NCBI GenBank assembly: GCA_015486685.1
Contig: WFRC01000382.1
Location: 1-5,539, forward strand
Length of the DNA stretch: 5,539 nt
Source of the DNA: Caldifarciminota bacterium
Lineage (GTDB): Bacteria > Hydrothermota > UBA3072 > WFRC01
Reading direction: 5' to 3'
Under the pieces are notes generated by a model, which saw only the letters and a program-made list of their open reading frames with translations, had not been told where the DNA came from and ran no database searches. Shown here piece by piece: positions 1-5,539 of this stretch; the first letter of the stretch is position 1; each line of letters starts with the position of its first letter. Both the position numbers and the translations under genes were made by a program.

Positions 1-33
1 AAAGAAGCAACGAACGTGTCCGTGGTGGTGATT

Positions 34-251
34 CGTGAAAAACGAAAGAGAAAAGAACGTGAAGCGTGAGGAGATAAAAGATATTGGATGTTAGATGTTG
101 GACAAAATAAGCGTTGTTATTACGATTAACGAATTACGATTAACGCTTCACGAGATACTTCCGCATTATTATTTTCAGCGGTAAGCGGTTAGCGCCAGGC
201 GGTCAGCGTGCTTACTTCCCACTTCTTAGTTCTCACTTCTTACTTCCCGGT
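34..251. repeat. Degenerate heptanucleotide tandem array held in one register
   Basis: Cutting this stretch into 7-mers from any position divisible by 7 gives runs of related words. At 56-69 they are AACGTGA, AGCGTGA; at 70-83 GGAGATA, AAAGATA; at 84-104 TTGGATG, TTAGATG, TTGGACA; at 119-153 ATTACGA, TTAACGA, ATTACGA, TTAACGC, TTCACGA; at 175-209 TCAGCGG, TAAGCGG, TTAGCGC, CAGGCGG, TCAGCGT; and at 217-244 TCCCACT, TCTTAGT, TCTCACT, TCTTACT. The unit family changes at least four times but the phase does not slip, even across poorly matching spacers such as 105-118 and 154-174. Three families share the pattern TTRGNNG or TTANCGN in the same register. Heptameric short tandem repeats (STRRs) are known from heterocystous cyanobacteria, but the units differ and nothing else here looks cyanobacterial. 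No coding function is apparent. Confidence 0.8.
111..209 (+). repeat. Composite direct repeat, left copy
   Basis: This copy begins GCGTTGTT (111-118) and continues with TTAACGA/ATTACGA heptads (119-153). A conserved core, ATACTTCCGCATTATT (155-170), follows, then GCGGTNA-type heptads (175-209). The same order of modules recurs at 288-385. The core is identical over 16 bases in the two copies. The surrounding heptads differ by substitutions and small insertions, so this is an old or independently drifting duplication. Neither copy is flanked by a recognisable target-site duplication or transposase. Confidence 0.8.
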
Positions 252-270
252 TTATCTGGAAGTTTGGAGT

Positions 271-289
271 GCATTCACCGTGTGAATGC
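271..289. repeat. Perfect 8-bp inverted repeat (hairpin)
   Basis: GCATTCAC (271-278) and GTGAATGC (282-289) are exact reverse complements around a 3-nt loop, CGT. A smaller stem lies just upstream: ACTTCC (242-247) with GGAAGT (258-263) around 10 nt. The hairpin sits between the two composite direct repeats, and its last two bases begin the right copy. It has no following T-run on the plus strand, so it is not a typical intrinsic terminator. A REP-like element or repeat boundary is possible. Confidence 0.6.
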
Positions 290-385
290 GTTGTTGTCTG
301 TTGTTTTTACAATTAACGAATTACGATTTACGCTTAACGATATACTTCCGCATTATTTTTAGCAGTTAGCGGTAGGCGGTGAGCC
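288..385 (+). repeat. Composite direct repeat, right copy
   Basis: Second copy of the 111-209 module: GCGTTGTT (288-295), about 17 T/G-rich bases, heptads TTAACGA, ATTACGA, TTTACGC, TTAACGA (313-340), the identical core ATACTTCCGCATTATT (342-357), then TTAGCGG and TAGGCGG (366-379). Compared with the left copy it has about 10 extra bases after the first module. It lacks three bases (one ATT) just after the core, which shifts the second heptad run out of register with the first. It also has fewer GCGG-type heptads. Confidence 0.8.
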
Positions 386-417
386 TTATTATTCCACATT
401 ATTAATGATAATAGCTT

Positions 418-441
418 AAAAGTAAGAAGTTAAAAGTTAAG
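418..441 (-). repeat. Short heptad run, inverted relative to 217-244
   Basis: The words AGTAAGA, AGTTAAA, AGTTAAG (421-441) form a 7-base series. Read on the minus strand it belongs to the CTTACTT/CACTTCT family seen forward at 210-250. The 11-mer at 420-430 (AAGTAAGAAGT) is the exact reverse complement of 235-245. It lies 18 bases beyond the stop codon of the receiver/HD-GYP gene, so transcripts of that gene may run into it. I see no clear hairpin terminator for that gene in 386-458. Confidence 0.6.
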
Positions 442-458
442 GACTGCTCACAATCTTT

Positions 459-1478
459 CTATTCGTAATACCCCTGAATAAAATTATCAAAGTTTTCAAG
501 GAAAATGTCAACAATGTGGGGATCAAACTGGCTTCCCTTATTTTTTATAAACTCTCTTTTTACATCCTCTATAGACAATATTTTTCTATAAGGCCTATTA
601 GAAAGCATAGCATCTAAGGCATCTGCAACCGCGATAATCCTTCCAAAGATGGGAATATTCTCCCCTTTAAGTTTATCTGGATAACCCTTTCCATTATAAT
701 GTTCGTGGTGATGTTTTATACCTTGAAGTGTTTCTTTATCTTCAATTACATATTTTAAGATTTCAGCTCCTGCTGTTGGATGCTTTCTTACCTTCAATAA
801 TTCGCTCCCATTAAGACTTTTTGGCTTAAATAGAATTTCTTCAGGAACTATTACCTTGCCAACATCATGGAGAAACCCTGCAATTCTGAGATTCTCGATA
901 CGTTCTTTACTGAAACCTAACAATTCCCCAATTCTTCCCGCAATTGAACCTACCCTGAGAGAATGGCCTTTTTGATAAATATCTCTTGCCTCTAATAGTT
1001 TTACGAGTGATATAATAGCACCTACAAAGGTCTTCCTTATTTGTTCTTTTTGTTCTGCTACTGTTTTTTCCAGATATTTATTATAATCTTTGTGGATACG
1101 CAGCAGTTTGGTTTTCTCCACTGCCCTTTCAATAGAGATTTTTAGGTCCTCAATTTCTATAGGCTTTACTATATAATCGTAAGCCCCATTTTGAATTGCC
1201 TTTCTGACAGTTTTTATATCACTCACGCCTGTCATCATAATAACAGAAGCCTCATCATTCACAGACTTTATTTGTGGGAGTAAGTCAACTCCATTTATAT
1301 CGGGAAGTAAAATATCAAGAAGCGCAACATCTACTTTACCAGACTGAATTTCTTTAAATCCATCTTTACCTGTTCCTACACCTTTAATTTTGTAACCTAA
1401 TTTAGATAAAGATTCAAAAAGTAAATTTCTAACTTCTTTGTCATCCTCTATTATGAGAATATTTGCAGATGGTTCCAT
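459..1478 (-). CDS. Response regulator with HD-GYP domain (predicted c-di-GMP phosphodiesterase)
   Basis: A 339-residue cytoplasmic protein of the RpfG type. Residues 5-120 form a receiver: acidic pocket E11-D12-D13, phosphoacceptor D55, switch T83 and K105 followed by proline. A charged, probably coiled-coil linker (about 120-150) leads to an HD-GYP domain (about 155-335) with H172, the HD pair H204-D205 followed by VGK, H233, HHE at 257-259, GYP at 265-267 and D286. All the metal-binding signature residues expected of the family are visible, so it should be active. By family knowledge HD-GYP enzymes hydrolyse cyclic di-GMP to pGpG or GMP, here presumably under phosphorylation of D55. I chose the ATG at 1476-1478 because an AAGGAGG sits 6 bases upstream. 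The longer frame opening at 1499 would place that Shine-Dalgarno inside the coding region. No cognate kinase or GGDEF gene is in view. Confidence 0.93.
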   Translation of the reverse strand: MEPSANILIIEDDKEVRNLLFESLSKLGYKIKGVGTGKDGFKEIQSGKVDVALLDILLPDINGVDLLPQIKSVNDEASVIMMTGVSDIKTVRKAIQNGAYDYIVKPIEIEDLKISIERAVEKTKLLRIHKDYNKYLEKTVAEQKEQIRKTFVGAIISLVKLLEARDIYQKGHSLRVGSIAGRIGELLGFSKERIENLRIAGFLHDVGKVIVPEEILFKPKSLNGSELLKVRKHPTAGAEILKYVIEDKETLQGIKHHHEHYNGKGYPDKLKGENIPIFGRIIAVADALDAMLSNRPYRKILSIEDVKREFIKNKGSQFDPHIVDIFLENFDNFIQGYYE

Positions 1479-1484
1479 ATCGTT

Positions 1485-1491
1485 CCTCCTT
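1485..1491 (-). promoter_or_regulatory. Shine-Dalgarno that fixes the HD-GYP gene start
   Basis: The minus strand reads AAGGAGG, then AACGAT, then ATG (1478-1476). This near-perfect ribosome-binding site at 6-base spacing rules in the methionine at 1478 over the upstream ATG at 1499. Confidence 0.85.
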
Positions 1492-1501
1492 CTTAACATA
1501 T

Positions 1502-1529
1502 TTAATAATCATAAAAAAAGATTTGTCAA
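1502..1529 (-). promoter_or_regulatory. Predicted sigma-70-type promoter of the HD-GYP gene
   Basis: On the minus strand a consensus -35 TTGACA (1529-1524) is followed after 16 bases by TATTAA (1507-1502), a 4/6 match to the -10. Transcription would start near 1495, giving a short leader that contains the AAGGAGG. The match is good for -35 and mediocre for -10. It assumes a standard housekeeping sigma factor, which is unverified in this organism. Confidence 0.5.
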
Positions 1530-1552
1530 GAGATTTTTAATCAAAAATGGTA

Positions 1553-1581
1553 TTGCAAAAATAAAAAATGCTGATTATATT
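1553..1581 (+). promoter_or_regulatory. Possible promoter of the divergent receiver gene
   Basis: On the plus strand TTGCAA (1553-1558, 4/6 to the -35) and TATATT (1576-1581, 5/6 to the -10) are 17 bases apart. The expected transcription start falls about at 1588, which is itself the ATG chosen for the downstream gene. That would imply a leaderless or nearly leaderless message. The region is very AT-rich, so chance matches are easy. Confidence 0.25.
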
Positions 1582-1587
1582 GAATAT

Positions 1588-2262
1588 ATGGATAAATTTT
1601 TAGAATTTAATGTTCCTCCTGCAAAGGGCAGTGTTATTATTGGAAAAATGGCACCTGTGGCAATGAAATTCATGGAGAAGGCATTTAATGCGGCAGCGCC
1701 AGAACAGTTTGTTAAAATACCTATAGAGCATAAAACCATAGAGGAAATTGTAATTAGAAAGGCCGCCTTAAAAAAAATTCCCGGTAAGAAAATATCAGAA
1801 TTTATTATTAAAGAGACAGAAAAAATAATGGATGAAACAGATATATCGAAATTTGACCTGAGTATATCCATAAGGATTTCGGAAAAAATTCATCTGGGCA
1901 ATAGGGAAACAATTTTAGTTGTAGAAGATGATTCTGTTGTGCTTCAGGCTGTAAAAAATATCCTGAGTATCTTAAATTATAAAGTTCTTACTGCCTCTGA
2001 TGCTGGTAAGGCAATGGATATGTTAAAGAAATATGGGAAAAAGATATGCCTTGTCTTAATGGATTATACCTTACCAGATATTAATGGGACAGGGTTGTTT
2101 AAAAAGATAAAAGCCTATAAAACCGATTTAAAAGTAATTATAATGAGTGGGTATAGTCTGGAAAGGGAGATAAGAGATATTCAAAAAATGGGTCTGGCAG
2201 GTTTTATTCAAAAACCCTTTACAGAAGAAATGCTTGCCCAAACACTGTCAAAGCTATTATAA
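1588..2262 (+). CDS. Receiver-domain protein with an unrecognised N-terminal half
   Basis: A 224-residue protein if it starts at the ATG at 1588. Residues 107-224 form a complete receiver: acidic E113-D114-D115, phosphoacceptor D159 in LVLMDYTLPDINGTG, S187 in IIMSGYS and K209 in FIQKPF. The GYS and GF-QKPF wording is typical of receivers at the C-terminus of hybrid sensor kinases, but no kinase domain precedes it. Residues 1-105 I do not recognise. They contain an alanine/methionine-rich segment (about 20-40) and a lysine-rich KKIP segment (62-65) followed by a helix, faintly like the PCP-reductase-type small domain, too weak to assign. The start is uncertain: the frame stays open back to 1438, but that would overlap the divergent gene and its promoter. 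No Shine-Dalgarno precedes 1588. It could be a truncated descendant of a larger protein. It converges on mutS. Confidence 0.8.
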   Translation: MDKFLEFNVPPAKGSVIIGKMAPVAMKFMEKAFNAAAPEQFVKIPIEHKTIEEIVIRKAALKKIPGKKISEFIIKETEKIMDETDISKFDLSISIRISEKIHLGNRETILVVEDDSVVLQAVKNILSILNYKVLTASDAGKAMDMLKKYGKKICLVLMDYTLPDINGTGLFKKIKAYKTDLKVIIMSGYSLEREIRDIQKMGLAGFIQKPFTEEMLAQTLSKLL

Positions 2263-2270
2263 AAATGGGC

Positions 2271-2334
2271 TCAGTCGTTCAATCTGCAAAATTTATTTAT
2301 TCCCTTAACTCGTAAAGTTTATAACTACGACTGA
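2271..2334. terminator. Possible bidirectional terminator between convergent genes
   Basis: TCAGTCGT (2271-2278) and ACGACTGA (2327-2334) are exact 8-bp inverted repeats separated by 48 bases. On the plus strand the right arm is followed by TTCTCTTTTT; on the minus strand the left arm is followed by GCCCATTTTT. This suits two genes that converge here, but the loop is long for an intrinsic terminator. The right arm overlaps the last codons and TAG stop of mutS. No better stem is visible in the 62-base gap. Confidence 0.3.
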
Positions 2335-4874
2335 TTCTCTTTTTCTGCTTCTTCTTTCAAATCAAACAGAAGATTTATAGCCTCTCTGGGGCTCAGAGAG
2401 GCTATATCTATTTCTTTAATCTTCTTCACAACCTTATTCTCATTCTTGAAAAGAGAGAGTTGATATGAAAGGGGTGGATGCCTCTTTGTAATTCTATCGT
2501 CCGTACGCAAATCCTCTAAAATCTCCTTTGCCCTCTCTATTAAAACAGAAGGAAGTCCTGCGAGTTTTGCTACCTCTACGCCATAACTTTTATCTGCTTT
2601 ACCCTTTGCTACCTGTCTCAGAAATATTACACCATCTTTGGTTTCTTTTACAAGGACAGTGAGATTTTCTATTACAGGGAAATATTTTTCCGTTTCTGTA
2701 AGTTCGTGATAATGTGTTGCAAAAAGAACAAAGGGTTTTTCCTTCATTAAAGCAAGGTATTCTACCATTGCCCATGCAATAGATAAACCATCATAGGTGC
2801 TTGTGCCTCTACCTACCTCATCCAATATTGCCAGTGTCCTTGAAGATGCGTTATTGATGATATTTGCTGTTTCCATCATCTCCGCCAGAAATGTAGATAC
2901 CCCCCTTGACAGGTCATCAGATGCACCAATGCGTGTGAATATTCTGTCAATAATGCCAATTTCCGCCTCCTCTGCGGGCACAAGTGAACCTATCTGGGCT
3001 AAAATTACAATCAATGCGGTCTGTCTGAGGTAGGTAGACTTACCGGCCATATTTGGACCTGTAAGTATAATAATCCTCTTCTCCTGAGAAATTTCTGTAT
3101 CATTCGGGATAAATTCCTCCTTCCCCATAATGAGTTCCACCACAGGGTGTCTTCCCCCCTTTATATAAATTCCTGAACCATCATTTACCACAGGCATTTT
3201 ATAATCATAGTCCTCAGCCACCTTGCTAAATGTTGACATCACATCTAAAATCCCAACTTTGTGGGAGATTTCCTGTAATTTCTCTGTATATTTCCCTATT
3301 TCTTTCCTTATCTGGATAAACAATTCCCTTTCCATTTCCTTTATCTTTTCCTCTGCACCCAGGACCTGAGATTCATATTCCTTTAATTCAGGAGTAATGA
3401 ACCTTTCCGCATTTGTCAAGGTTTGCTTTCTGATATAATTTTCTGGCACATATTTTAGGTTGGGCTTTGTTACCTCAATATAATATCCAAAAACCGTATT
3501 ATACCCTACCTTCAATGATTGAATACCTGTTTTTTCCCTTTCTTCCTTTTGCAATTGGGCAATCCATTTTTTTCCTTCCCGTGAAATTCTTTTTAATCTG
3601 TCTAATTCCTCTGAATATCCCTCTCTTATAATTCCGCCATCCTGAATGGAAACAGGTGGGTCATCAACAATGCCTCTTTTGATAAGATTGATTACATCCT
3701 CAGGAGGATGGAGTTTTACAATGCAAGATTTTACTATTTTGCTCTTAAACCCGCTGAGTAAATTTATCATAGAGGGTAATATCTCTAATGAAAATTTTAA
3801 GGTTATTACATCTCTCGGCGTTGCCCTTTCAGCAGAGATTCTGCCCGTAATCCTTTCAATATCAGACATTTCCTTTAATTTCTTTCTTAATTCCCCTCTT
3901 TCATAGTTTCTCTGCAAAAATTCTGCCACAGCATCCTGCCTTAATTTTATTTTGTCTGGGGCTAATAATGGATAAAGCATCCAATTTCTCAAAAGTCTAC
4001 CACCCATAGGGGTAAGTGTTTCATCCAGGATAGAAATAAGTGTTCTTTTACTATCTCCGGAGATATTATTAAATATTTCAAGATTTTTCAGGGTTGAAGC
4101 ATCAAGGAGCATATACCTATCAGGGGTTAAAACCTTTATGCCTTTTATGTGTGGCAATGCCCTCTTCTGAGTTTCTTCTAAATAGTAAAATAGTGCTCCT
4201 GCTGCCTGTATAGATAATGGTTTATCACCTAATCCAAATCCATCCAGAGAAACAACATCAAAATGGTTCTTTAATAAGTTTGTGCATATATCCAGATCAA
4301 ACCTATAAGGTTCTATAAATGTTTTACTGAATTTCGTATCTATGTCTATATCAGAGGGAAGAATAATTTCCTTTGGAGAAATCCTTTCCATTTCTGTAAT
4401 AACATCCTTGTCCATCTCACCAGCAAAGAATTCACCTGTTGTAATATCCGCATAAGCAATACCCCATTTGTCACCTTCCCTGCACAGGGCAGCGATAAAG
4501 TTATTTTCCTTCGAATTGAGCAGAGTTTCTCTCATAATTGTGCCGGGGGTGATTACTTCTACAACATCTCTTGCTACAATCTTCTTGCCTTTTCCGGGTT
4601 CTTCTAATTGCTCACATATTGCTACCTTATTTCCTTCTTTTACAAGTTTTGATATGTATACATCTGCCGCCTTTACAGGCACACCAGCAAGGGGGATTCT
4701 CTGATTTTTTCCATGCGGTCTTGATGTAAGTGTGATATTCAAAATTTTTGATGCCCTATCCGCATCGTCATAGAATGTTTCGTAAAAATCGCCCACACGA
4801 AACAATAAGATTGTATCCTTATATTTATCTTTTATACTTTTATACTGTTTTAAGAGAGGGGTTAATGAACCCAT
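2325..4874 (-). CDS. mutS: DNA mismatch repair protein MutS
   Basis: An 849-residue full-length MutS1-type protein that binds mispairs and small loops and recruits MutL in an ATP-dependent way. The N-terminal mismatch-binding domain has the Phe-X-Glu motif (F30-Y31-E32 in GDFYETFYDDA) that contacts the mispaired base. Connector, lever and clamp regions follow (about 115-560). The ABC-type ATPase has a Walker A loop GPNMAGKST (606-614), the signature region DDLSRGVSTFLAEM (653-666), Walker B ILDEVGRGTSTYDG (683-696) and an H-loop FATHYHEL (718-725). A C-terminal QLSLF (805-809) matches the beta-clamp binding motif, and a conserved-looking tail follows. Nothing is missing. The ATG at 4872-4874 fits the family N-terminus (LTPLLKQY just after it). 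It has only a poor Shine-Dalgarno and overlaps the upstream SPOR gene by 13 bases, suggesting translational coupling. No mutL is in the window. Confidence 0.98.
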   Translation of the reverse strand: MGSLTPLLKQYKSIKDKYKDTILLFRVGDFYETFYDDADRASKILNITLTSRPHGKNQRIPLAGVPVKAADVYISKLVKEGNKVAICEQLEEPGKGKKIVARDVVEVITPGTIMRETLLNSKENNFIAALCREGDKWGIAYADITTGEFFAGEMDKDVITEMERISPKEIILPSDIDIDTKFSKTFIEPYRFDLDICTNLLKNHFDVVSLDGFGLGDKPLSIQAAGALFYYLEETQKRALPHIKGIKVLTPDRYMLLDASTLKNLEIFNNISGDSKRTLISILDETLTPMGGRLLRNWMLYPLLAPDKIKLRQDAVAEFLQRNYERGELRKKLKEMSDIERITGRISAERATPRDVITLKFSLEILPSMINLLSGFKSKIVKSCIVKLHPPEDVINLIKRGIVDDPPVSIQDGGIIREGYSEELDRLKRISREGKKWIAQLQKEEREKTGIQSLKVGYNTVFGYYIEVTKPNLKYVPENYIRKQTLTNAERFITPELKEYESQVLGAEEKIKEMERELFIQIRKEIGKYTEKLQEISHKVGILDVMSTFSKVAEDYDYKMPVVNDGSGIYIKGGRHPVVELIMGKEEFIPNDTEISQEKRIIILTGPNMAGKSTYLRQTALIVILAQIGSLVPAEEAEIGIIDRIFTRIGASDDLSRGVSTFLAEMMETANIINNASSRTLAILDEVGRGTSTYDGLSIAWAMVEYLALMKEKPFVLFATHYHELTETEKYFPVIENLTVLVKETKDGVIFLRQVAKGKADKSYGVEVAKLAGLPSVLIERAKEILEDLRTDDRITKRHPPLSYQLSLFKNENKVVKKIKEIDIASLSPREAINLLFDLKEEAEKENQS

Positions 4875-5539
4875 ACCTTTGTTATCCAGCAGTCAATATT
4901 TTCCTTTTCTTTCAGGGTTTTCATTAAATTTAATGCCTCTTCACGGGAAGAAAACCTTCCTATTGTGAGTTTATACATTATTTTCCCACCTTCCATCTGA
5001 ACAGGATGAATCTCTGCTTCATAACCTTTTTTTCGCATCTCTTCCTGCCTATTTTTTGCCCATTTTATTTCTCTATATGCATTTATCTGAACTGTATAGA
5101 CCTCTTTTGTATTTTCACCCTCAATATTTTTTATGTCAATTCTGGAAAGGATACCTCCTTCGGAACCAGGTGTTGTTTTTTGCAGATATTGAGAGGCAGT
5201 TAATGTATCTCCTCTTAAAAAATACACTGTGCCGAGCCAGAAATTACACAAAGGTTTCATCGGCGAACCAGGATGCCTTTTTATAATCAACTTTAAGAAA
5301 TGTATAGTTTGGTTTAAGTCCTCCATTGTGTAATAATACATCCCTATCCTGAAAAGTGCACTATCTGCGTATGGGCTATTTCCATATCTGGATATTATCC
5401 GTTCAAAATATCTCATTCCGGAGAGGGCATCCTTCTGTAAAATTCCCGTATAATATGCTCTTGCTGCGGGGGCTGGAATATTTTGAACATATTGAAGTGC
5501 AGCCTTTCTATCTCCTGTATAAATAAAACTTAATACTAT
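4862..5539 (-). CDS. TPR-like repeat and SPOR-domain envelope protein (5' end off the window)
   Basis: The frame is open to the right edge, so 225 C-terminal residues are seen and the true start lies beyond 5539; the methionine codon at 5416 is internal. Visible residues about 10-125 look like degenerate tetratricopeptide helices of the YbgF/tol-pal-associated kind, with repeated elements such as YFERIISRYGNSPYADSALF and TIHFLKLIIKRHPGSP. Residues about 146-224 form a SPOR domain: YTVQINAY at its first strand, then a helix rich in K/E, GYEAEI, and YKLTIGRFSSREEA before the last helix. SPOR domains bind denuded peptidoglycan glycan strands, often at the division septum, so a periplasmic or lipoprotein location with an unseen signal peptide is inferred. 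Its TAA stop overlaps the mutS start by 13 bases in a different frame, placing both in one transcription unit. Confidence 0.88.
   Translation of the reverse strand: MVLSFIYTGDRKAALQYVQNIPAPAARAYYTGILQKDALSGMRYFERIISRYGNSPYADSALFRIGMYYYTMEDLNQTIHFLKLIIKRHPGSPMKPLCNFWLGTVYFLRGDTLTASQYLQKTTPGSEGGILSRIDIKNIEGENTKEVYTVQINAYREIKWAKNRQEEMRKKGYEAEIHPVQMEGGKIMYKLTIGRFSSREEALNLMKTLKEKENIDCWITKVWVH

Noticed and set aside
34..251. CRISPR array
   Set aside because: The units are 7 bases and degenerate, with no repeats of about 25-37 bases and no unique spacers of constant length. No cas gene is present.
1..458. Insertion sequence or transposon remnant
   Set aside because: There is no transposase reading frame, terminal inverted repeat pair or target duplication. 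The repeats are tandem heptads and a two-copy module.
1479..1499. Upstream ATG (1499) as start of the HD-GYP gene
   Set aside because: The seven extra codons contain the AAGGAGG ribosome-binding site. The receiver fold starts properly from the ATG at 1478.
1438..1587. N-terminal extension of the plus-strand receiver gene to the ATG at 1438
   Set aside because: It would overlap the start, Shine-Dalgarno and promoter of the divergent HD-GYP gene, and the translated extension looks like an antisense reading of that gene.
1575..1871. Minus-strand 98-codon open frame opposite the receiver gene
   Set aside because: It lies wholly antisense to the plus-strand receiver gene and its hydrophobic, serine-rich translation is what antisense reading of AT-rich coding DNA gives.
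2797..4704. Several plus-strand open frames within mutS
   Set aside because: They are antisense to an intact, strongly conserved mutS and their translations have no recognisable domain or ribosome-binding context.
5006..5286. Plus-strand open frames opposite the SPOR gene
   Set aside because: They are antisense to a clear TPR/SPOR coding region and mutually overlapping, with no supporting features.
4862..5416. Treating the methionine at 5416 as the start of the SPOR protein
   Set aside because: The frame remains open with repeat-like helical sequence to the window edge, so the gene is partial rather than starting there.

Overview
The window is about 5.5 kb of AT-rich DNA. It suggests a diderm (Gram-negative type), probably uncultured or poorly characterised bacterium. 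The SPOR-domain protein with TPR-like repeats points to a peptidoglycan/outer-membrane envelope. The MutS is full length and conventional, and two receiver-domain proteins imply two-component signalling. I cannot name the phylum from the sequence. The MutS and the repeat style would fit several candidate-phylum or FCB-like lineages, but that is a guess.

Layout. Positions 1-458 hold no gene I can support. They carry degenerate seven-base tandem repeats that keep one register over most of 34-251 while the unit sequence changes several times. There is also an imperfect composite direct repeat (about 111-209 and 288-385), a perfect 8-bp hairpin between the copies, and a short inverted recurrence of one heptad family at 420-441. 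A minus-strand gene (459-1478) encodes a receiver plus HD-GYP protein, a predicted response-regulated c-di-GMP phosphodiesterase, with a strong Shine-Dalgarno and a recognisable promoter. Divergent to it, a plus-strand gene (about 1588-2262) encodes a protein with an N-terminal half I do not recognise and a complete C-terminal receiver. That gene converges on mutS (2325-4874, minus), with a possible shared bidirectional terminator between them. Upstream of mutS, overlapping its start by 13 bases, is the 3' part of a TPR/SPOR envelope protein gene that runs off the right edge.

How they work together. The SPOR/TPR gene and mutS look like one translationally coupled transcription unit, although their functions (envelope, DNA mismatch repair) are unrelated. 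The two receiver proteins are a divergent pair with no histidine kinase in view; a shared signalling input is possible but unproven. No mutL, transposase, integrase, CRISPR array or RNA gene is visible.
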